From Spirosoma sordidisoli (GTDB lineage Bacteria > Bacteroidota > Bacteroidia > Cytophagales > Spirosomataceae): a stretch of 64,000 nucleotides of DNA. The notes under the pieces were generated by a model, which did no database searches, had not been told where the DNA came from, and saw nothing but the letters and a program-made list of their open reading frames with translations. A program made the translations under genes and the position numbers. The stretch spans positions 434,001 to 498,000 of the forward strand of contig NZ_SBLB01000004.1 of NCBI RefSeq assembly GCF_004138325.1. The letters are read 5' to 3'. Below are positions 58,775 to 64,000 of the stretch, piece after piece; position 1 is the first letter of the stretch; every line of letters begins with the position of its first letter.

Positions 58775-61213
58775 ATGGAAACAACCCTGGAAAAACCCAA
58801 AGCAACCACCATCAAGAATAGAACCATCCGGCGCGTAGCGGTGCTGGGGTCGGGCATCATGGGGTCCCGTATTGCGGCCCACTTCGCCAATATTGGCGCC
58901 GATATTTTGCTGCTGGATATGGTTCCGAAAGAACCGAGTGCGGCCGAACAGGCCAAAGGCCTCACGACCGACAGCCCCGCCGTTCGCAACCGGATCGTTA
59001 CGGACGCTTTTCAGACCATGCTGAAAGCCAGCCCGGCTTCACTCTATAGTCCCAAATTTGCCCAACGGATCAAGCTGGGCAACTTTGATGACAACCTGAA
59101 AGAGATCAGCGCCTACGACTGGGTAATTGAAGTGGTTGTTGAACGGCTCGACATCAAACGCTCGATCTACGAGCGCGTGGAGCAGTACCGGAAGCCGGGC
59201 ACGCTGATCACGTCCAACACCTCCGGTATTCCGATGCACCTGCTGACCGAAGGCCGGAGCGACGATTTCCGGCGCCATTTTGCGGGTACTCACTTCTTCA
59301 ACCCGCCCCGCTACCTGCGCCTGCTCGAAGTTATTCCGGGCCCCGATACCGACCCGGCCGTTATCGATTTCCTAATGAACTACGGCGATCTGTATCTCGG
59401 CAAAACAACGGTTCTCTGTAAAGATACGCCCGGCTTCATTGCCAACCGACTCGGTATTCAGTCGCTGATTCAGACCATTCGGGTGGCCGAAGATATGGGA
59501 CTGACCGTCGAAGAAGTCGACAAACTCACCGGTCCGGTAGTTGGGCGCCCCAAGTCGGGTACGTTCCGGCTCTCCGACGTAGTTGGCCTCGACACCACCG
59601 TCAACGTGGCCAGCAATCTTGTCAAGCTGGACTATGACGAGTCGCGGGCCAGTTTCGAACTGCCAGCCTCGGTGCAGAAACTGATGGAGAACAAATGGCT
59701 CGGCGATAAAACGGGGCAGGGTTATTACAAAAAGACAAAAGACGACAAAGGGCAGACCCAGATTCTGGCTCTCGACCTGAAGTCGTTCGAGTATAAACCA
59801 TCGGAAAAGGTGCGCTTTACGACGCTCGATAGCACAAAAGCGATCGACAACCTGCGCAAGCGCTTTCCGGTGCTGCTGGCCGGTACCGACAAAGCAGGCG
59901 AGTTTTACCGCCGGACTTTTGCCGATGGCTTCGCCTATGCTACGCACCGCATCCCCGAAATTTCGGACGAACTATACCGGATCGATGCGGCCATCACGAC
60001 CGGCTTCGGCTGGCAAATGGGTCTGTTCGAAACCTGGGACGCCATTGGCGTTCGGAAAGGCGTCGAGATCATCGAAGCGCAGGGTAAAAAACCAGCCCAG
60101 TGGGTCTACGACATGCTGGCCGCCGGTATCGAGCAGTTCTACAAGGTAGACAACGGGAAACGGATGTATTACGACATTCCGACCAACGCCTACAAAGCCA
60201 TTCCCGGGACCGAAGCCTTTACGATTCTCGAAAACCTCAGCAACAATATTGTCTGGAAAAACGCGGGCGCCAATATCATCGACCTCGGCGATGGTATTCT
60301 GAACGTAGAATTCCGGTCCAAGATGAACACCTTTGGTCAGGAAGTATCCGAAGCCCTGATGAAAGGGATCACGCTGGCCGAGAAAGATTTCCGGGGCCTG
60401 GTTGTCGGCAATGACTCGACCGAAGCCTTTTCGGCGGGTGCCAACCTCGGTACGCTGTTCATGTTTGCCGTTGAGCAGGAATTTGACGAGGTCAACCTGA
60501 TGATTGCGCAGTTCCAGCAACTTATTACCCGACTGCGGTACTCGTCTATCCCGGTCGTGGTAGCGCCCCATACGCTCACGCTGGGCGGAGGCTGCGAAGC
60601 CGTCCTGCACGCCGACCGCGTTGTGGCCCATGCCGAAAGCTACATTGGTCTGGTCGAGGTAGGGGTTGGCCTGATTCCGGCCGGTGGTGGTACCAAAGAA
60701 ATGGCCGCCCGGGCGTCGGATCTTATCCAGGCTGGTGACCCGGAGCTGAACATCGTGCAGAACGTGTTCATGAACATTGCCACGGCGAAGGTGTCGACCT
60801 CGGCTCAGGAAGCCCGCGAGATGAACTACCTCCGCCCCACCGATCAGATTGTGCTGAACCGCAGCCGGCTGATTGCCGAAGCCAAGCAGGCCGCTATTGA
60901 GCTGGCCGACAATGGCTATACCCAGCCCAAACCACGCACCGACATTCGGGTGCAGGGCAAAACGGGCATTGCGCTGTTCAAAGCGGGTCTGACGGCTATG
61001 CGCATGGGTAAATACATCTCGGATCACGACATGAAGATTGCCGACAAGCTGGCTTATGTCATCTGCGGGGGCGACCTCAGTGCGCCACAGAACGTATCGG
61101 AGCAGTATCTGCTCGACCTGGAGCGCGAAGCCTTCCTGTCGCTGACCGGCGAGAAAAAGACCCTCGAACGCATCCAGAGCCTGCTGACCGGCGGCAAACC
61201 GCTGCGGAACTAA
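58775..61213 (+). CDS. Bifunctional 3-hydroxyacyl-CoA dehydrogenase / enoyl-CoA hydratase
   Basis: 812 aa. N-terminal dehydrogenase: VAVLGSGIMGSRIAAHFANIG, GTLITSNTSGIPM, HFFNPPRYLRLLEVIPGPDT, KDTPGFIANRLG. C-terminal crotonase domain from about residue 500: GLVVGNDSTEAFSAGANLGTL and HTLTLGGGCEAVLHADRVVAHAESYIGLVEVGVGLIPAGGGTKE. Dehydrogenase first, hydratase second is the FadN-type order, unlike E. coli FadB. Beta-oxidation of fatty acids. The thiolase that usually follows in this phylum is absent here. Confidence 0.95.
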   Translation: METTLEKPKATTIKNRTIRRVAVLGSGIMGSRIAAHFANIGADILLLDMVPKEPSAAEQAKGLTTDSPAVRNRIVTDAFQTMLKASPASLYSPKFAQRIKLGNFDDNLKEISAYDWVIEVVVERLDIKRSIYERVEQYRKPGTLITSNTSGIPMHLLTEGRSDDFRRHFAGTHFFNPPRYLRLLEVIPGPDTDPAVIDFLMNYGDLYLGKTTVLCKDTPGFIANRLGIQSLIQTIRVAEDMGLTVEEVDKLTGPVVGRPKSGTFRLSDVVGLDTTVNVASNLVKLDYDESRASFELPASVQKLMENKWLGDKTGQGYYKKTKDDKGQTQILALDLKSFEYKPSEKVRFTTLDSTKAIDNLRKRFPVLLAGTDKAGEFYRRTFADGFAYATHRIPEISDELYRIDAAITTGFGWQMGLFETWDAIGVRKGVEIIEAQGKKPAQWVYDMLAAGIEQFYKVDNGKRMYYDIPTNAYKAIPGTEAFTILENLSNNIVWKNAGANIIDLGDGILNVEFRSKMNTFGQEVSEALMKGITLAEKDFRGLVVGNDSTEAFSAGANLGTLFMFAVEQEFDEVNLMIAQFQQLITRLRYSSIPVVVAPHTLTLGGGCEAVLHADRVVAHAESYIGLVEVGVGLIPAGGGTKEMAARASDLIQAGDPELNIVQNVFMNIATAKVSTSAQEAREMNYLRPTDQIVLNRSRLIAEAKQAAIELADNGYTQPKPRTDIRVQGKTGIALFKAGLTAMRMGKYISDHDMKIADKLAYVICGGDLSAPQNVSEQYLLDLEREAFLSLTGEKKTLERIQSLLTGGKPLRN

Positions 61214-61288
61214 GCCGCGCCATCCCGATGCCACTGATACGTATTTGAGACCCATTAGGGCGACAGGTCCATAGCAGTAGTAGTCTAA

Positions 61289-61357
61289 TAAAGAAACCCC
61301 GTTGGGGCGACATGGTAGCTCAAGCTTACACTATGTCGCCCCAACGGGGTTTCTTTA
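61289..61357. terminator. 25-bp perfect inverted repeat, bidirectional terminator
   Basis: 61289-61313 is an exact inverted copy of 61333-61357, with a 19-base loop. The stem runs TAAAGAAACCCCG..., giving A-tract/T-tract ends on both strands. It separates the converging fad and dedA units. Confidence 0.85.
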
Positions 61358-61465
61358 TACGGGTCCTCACGATTATCCCCCGGTACAGTTAATACCCCTT
61401 TACAAAAGATCCCTCCTACCGTCGGGATGACAAAAAACCACTCCCGCAGCCTGTCCCGGCCATAG

Positions 61466-62107
61466 CTACACGTTTTCAGCCCGTCTTTCGCGCCGGGCGT
61501 TGAGGTAACCCCGCACCACGGTGAAGGTCGTAACGGCGAGGAAGAAGATAATGATCCAGTGTACGTAGTCGACGATCCACGGAAAACGTTCGCCGAAGAA
61601 ATAGCCTCCGCCCACCAGCGTGAAGACCCATACGGCTCCGCCAATGATATTGTAGAGCATAAAGAACCGGAAATCCATATGGATCAGACCGGCCAGCAGC
61701 GGGGCAAACGTGCGCACGACGGGCAGAAACCGGGCCACGATCAGCGCGCTGGTCCCGTATTTCTCGAACGCCTTGCGGGTATCTTCGATGTATTGTTTCT
61801 TGAAAAACAGCGAATCGGGCCGGTTTTGCAGTCGGGCGCCGAAAAAGTGGCCGGTCCCGTAGCCCAGCAGCGAGCCCAGCACAGCCGCCCCAAAGATACA
61901 GCCCAGCAGCAGCCAGAGCGGCACATCGAGCAGGCGGGTACCCGCAAAAACGCCCGACAGAAACAGCAGGTAATCGCCCGGCAGAAAGAACCCGAAGAAA
62001 ATGCCGTTCTCTACAAAAATGATCAGCGTAATCAGCACCAGACCACCCGTGCGGATAATTTCTTCGGAATTGAGCAGATACTGAAAAAATTCGACGATTT
62101 GGTTCAT
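61466..62107 (-). CDS. DedA-family membrane protein
   Basis: 213 aa with about five hydrophobic segments. Seen: FVENGIFFGFFLPGDYLLFLSGVFAG, LLGYGTGHFFGARL, FFKKQYIEDTRKAFEKYGTSALIVARFLPVVRTFAPLLAGLIHM and WVFTLVGGGYFFGE. DedA/VTT proteins scramble or flip lipid carriers such as undecaprenyl phosphate in other bacteria. Begins 21 bases after the ABC-F gene, likely one transcript. Confidence 0.93.
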   Translation of the reverse strand: MNQIVEFFQYLLNSEEIIRTGGLVLITLIIFVENGIFFGFFLPGDYLLFLSGVFAGTRLLDVPLWLLLGCIFGAAVLGSLLGYGTGHFFGARLQNRPDSLFFKKQYIEDTRKAFEKYGTSALIVARFLPVVRTFAPLLAGLIHMDFRFFMLYNIIGGAVWVFTLVGGGYFFGERFPWIVDYVHWIIIFFLAVTTFTVVRGYLNARRERRAENV

Positions 62108-62128
62108 GGTGCAGACTGGACGTCCGTT

Positions 62129-64000
62129 CTACATATATTCGGCTAACTCAAGCCAGCGGTCTGACTTGTCGGCAATGGCCAGATCGAGCTGTTCGATCTC
62201 GCGGGCCCAGGCGGTTAGCTGTTCGTGATGCCCACCCGCGTTGAGTAGACCCAGCACCTCGCTTTTTCGTTGCTCCAGCGATTCGATTTCTTTCTCCAGC
62301 GCTTCGTATTCGCGTATCTCTTTGTACGACGGCTTCCGTTTGGCGGCCGGTGCGCTGGCAGGAGCCACTGGCTGAGAAACCACAGCGGTTGCGGTTTGGT
62401 TCTTCGCCCCGTTGGCCGATGATTTAGCCTGCGGTGACGAGGCAGTTGTTTTGGGCTGCGAATCGCGCCATTCGCGATAATCGGTGTAGTTGCCGGGATA
62501 ATCGCGGACTTTACCTTCTCCTTCCAGCACAAAGACGTGATCAACGAGCCGATCCATAAAATAGCGGTCGTGGGTCACGATCAGCACACAACCCGCAAAG
62601 TTGAGCAGGAAATCTTCCAGCACGTTCAGCGTTGTGATGTCGAGGTCGTTGGTCGGCTCGTCGAGGATCAGGAAGTTGGGGTTCTGTACCAGCACCAGCA
62701 ACAGCTGCAGCCGCCGTTTTTCGCCCCCGCTCAGCTTGGCCACAAAATCGTACTGCTTGGAGCGGTCGAACAGAAACCGGCTCAGCAGTTGCGTAGCCGT
62801 AACGGTATCACCGTTGGCCAGCTTCATGACCTCGGCCACGTCCTGCACGACGTCGATGACCCGCTGGTTTTCGGGCAAATCGAGTTCAGTCTGGGTGTAG
62901 TAGCCGAACTTAACGGTGCCGCCGGTGGTAATTTTTCCCGAATCGGGCCGGAGCTGGCCGGTCAGCATGTTCATCAGCGTGGTTTTACCCATGCCGTTTT
63001 TGCCAATCAGCCCCACCCGGTCGAGCCGTTTAAAGGTGTAGTTGAAATGATCGAGCAGCACCTTGTCGCCAAAGCGTTTGCTCAGGTTTTCTACCTCCAG
63101 AATTTTGCTGCCCAGCCGGGTCATCCGCAGATTCAGGTCCAGTTCGCCGTCGTTGCGTTTGCCGCTGGTTTTTTCTTTGAGGTCTTCAAAGGCATCGACC
63201 CGATACTGCGCTTTGGTACCCCGGGCTTTGGGCTGCCGGCGCATCCATTCCAGCTCCCGCCTGAACGTATTCCGATCTTTGGCCAGCTCTGAAGCGGCTG
63301 CGGTTTCGCGCTCGTCTTTCTTCTCCAGAAAGTAGGCGTAATTGCCTTTGTAAGTATAGAGCTGCCCGCCGTCCAGTTCGGCGATCTGGTTACAGACCCG
63401 ATCCAGGAAATACCGGTCGTGGGAGACCATCAGCAGCGTACCGTTGTTGGTATTGAGGTGATTTTCGAGGTACTCGATGGCTTCGAGGTCGAGGTGGTTG
63501 GTAGGCTCGTCGAGAATGAGCAGGTCGGGCGCCTGAATAAGCACCCGGGCCAGCGCGACCCGTTTGCGCTGCCCGCCCGACAGCGAACTGACCGGCTGGT
63601 TAACGTCCTGAATACCCAGTTCGCCCAGCATCTGCCGGATCTGCGACTCGTAATCCCAGGCTTCGAGCTTCTCCATCTGGACCATGGCCCGCTCCAGCGC
63701 TGCGTGATCGTCGGTAGCCAGGGCATGCTCATAGGCGCGAACGGCATCGAGCTGGGCGCTCTCGCCCGCCAGTACGGCTTCCATCACCGTCAGGGCATTA
63801 TCGAACTCGGGCTGCTGGTCGAGGTAGCCGACTGTAATGTCCTTGCGCTGGCTGACCACGCCGGCATCGGGCGGCATGGCACCGGCCAGAATAGACAGCA
63901 ACGTCGTTTTTCCCGATCCGTTGGCACCCACGATGGCTACCTTGTCGCCCCGGTTGACGCCGAACGTCAGGTTCCGGAAAAGTGTACGGTCGCCGTATGT
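62129..64000 (-). CDS. ABC-F family ATPase (Uup-like), 5' end cut by window edge
   Basis: The frame runs from the right edge (TYGDRTLFRNLTFGVNRGDK) without a start in the window; 623 residues are visible. Two ABC modules: first Walker A GANGSGKTT, signature LSGGQRKRVALA, Walker B LLILDEPTNHLD; second Walker A GKNGMGKTT, signature LSGGEKRRLQLL, Walker B FLILDEPTNDLD. A linker of charged helices separates them and the end is a Glu/Lys/Gln-rich coiled coil (YEALEKEIESLEQRKSEVLG) as in Uup. No membrane domain. ABC-F proteins act on ribosomes or, for Uup, on DNA/ribosome maintenance. Confidence 0.95.
   Translation of the reverse strand, partial: TYGDRTLFRNLTFGVNRGDKVAIVGANGSGKTTLLSILAGAMPPDAGVVSQRKDITVGYLDQQPEFDNALTVMEAVLAGESAQLDAVRAYEHALATDDHAALERAMVQMEKLEAWDYESQIRQMLGELGIQDVNQPVSSLSGGQRKRVALARVLIQAPDLLILDEPTNHLDLEAIEYLENHLNTNNGTLLMVSHDRYFLDRVCNQIAELDGGQLYTYKGNYAYFLEKKDERETAAASELAKDRNTFRRELEWMRRQPKARGTKAQYRVDAFEDLKEKTSGKRNDGELDLNLRMTRLGSKILEVENLSKRFGDKVLLDHFNYTFKRLDRVGLIGKNGMGKTTLMNMLTGQLRPDSGKITTGGTVKFGYYTQTELDLPENQRVIDVVQDVAEVMKLANGDTVTATQLLSRFLFDRSKQYDFVAKLSGGEKRRLQLLLVLVQNPNFLILDEPTNDLDITTLNVLEDFLLNFAGCVLIVTHDRYFMDRLVDHVFVLEGEGKVRDYPGNYTDYREWRDSQPKTTASSPQAKSSANGAKNQTATAVVSQPVAPASAPAAKRKPSYKEIREYEALEKEIESLEQRKSEVLGLLNAGGHHEQLTAWAREIEQLDLAIADKSDRWLELAEYM

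Noticed and set aside
59972-61255. 427-codon open frame on the minus strand
   Set aside because: Antisense to the crotonase half of the fused beta-oxidation gene; no recognisable protein features.
1-64000. CRISPR arrays
   Set aside because: No series of regularly spaced identical repeats was seen; the heptad tract at 11032-11099 is an inverted repeat without spacers.

Overview
The window reads as a chromosomal segment of a Bacteroidota bacterium, most likely order Cytophagales and close to Spirosoma (family by inference). Support: moderately high G+C coding DNA, gene starts without Shine-Dalgarno sequences, several upstream TAnnTTTG promoter elements typical of the phylum, phylum-typical families (DUF3078 outer-membrane protein, YtxJ bacillithiol protein, Bacteroidota-type MraY/FtsL, 7TMR-DISM hybrid kinase), and a meso-diaminopimelate type MurE. 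I found no tRNA, rRNA, CRISPR array or intact insertion sequence.

Layout. 1-12.6 kb, all minus strand: a broken-up division/cell-wall cluster, murE-mraY, then rplM-rpsI and rpsB-tsf, then two paralogous ECF sigma factors, a small acidic protein, an MscS-like channel, a DUF3078 protein and two tandem mscL genes, then murD-ftsW (ftsW runs off the left edge). 12.8-21.4 kb: accD, a radical SAM protein, an enoyl-CoA hydratase, secreted proteins, an M28 peptidase, and ftsL-ftsI on the opposite strand from murE. 21.4-22.95 kb: an A+T-rich accessory patch with an IS5-like scar, a HEPN-MNT pair whose MNT gene carries a homopolymer frameshift, and a decayed gene. 22.97-38.9 kb: DoxX, a hybrid histidine kinase with phosphorelay domains, a phosphoesterase-propeller fusion, GNAT, an ATP-grasp enzyme, nucleoside hydrolase, YifB/ComM, outer-membrane phospholipase A, a sugar isomerase/oxidoreductase pair and a degenerate sigma-like protein.

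39-51.6 kb: metabolic and envelope genes (methyltransferase, 2Fe-2S protein, YjjG, SDR, two MBL-fold proteins, FKBP lipoprotein, WaaA, YtxJ, FolB, DivIVA, WD40, Sfp-type transferase, SirB1-type protein). 51.7-56.6 kb: a nucleotide-sugar operon, galE-rfbB-[A+T-rich ATPase plus TOPRIM-like pair]-rfbA. 57-64 kb: two unknown genes, a MarR regulator with a likely operator, a fused 3-hydroxyacyl-CoA dehydrogenase/enoyl-CoA hydratase, DedA, and an ABC-F protein cut by the right edge.

Most promising for new biology: (i) the ATPase/TOPRIM-like pair inside the dTDP-sugar operon, which looks like a small anti-phage cassette; (ii) the sigma factor/mechanosensitive channel block inserted in the peptidoglycan cluster, with one sigma factor carrying its own membrane helix, suggesting a turgor-response module; (iii) the HEPN-MNT pair with a one-base defect beside a transposon scar.
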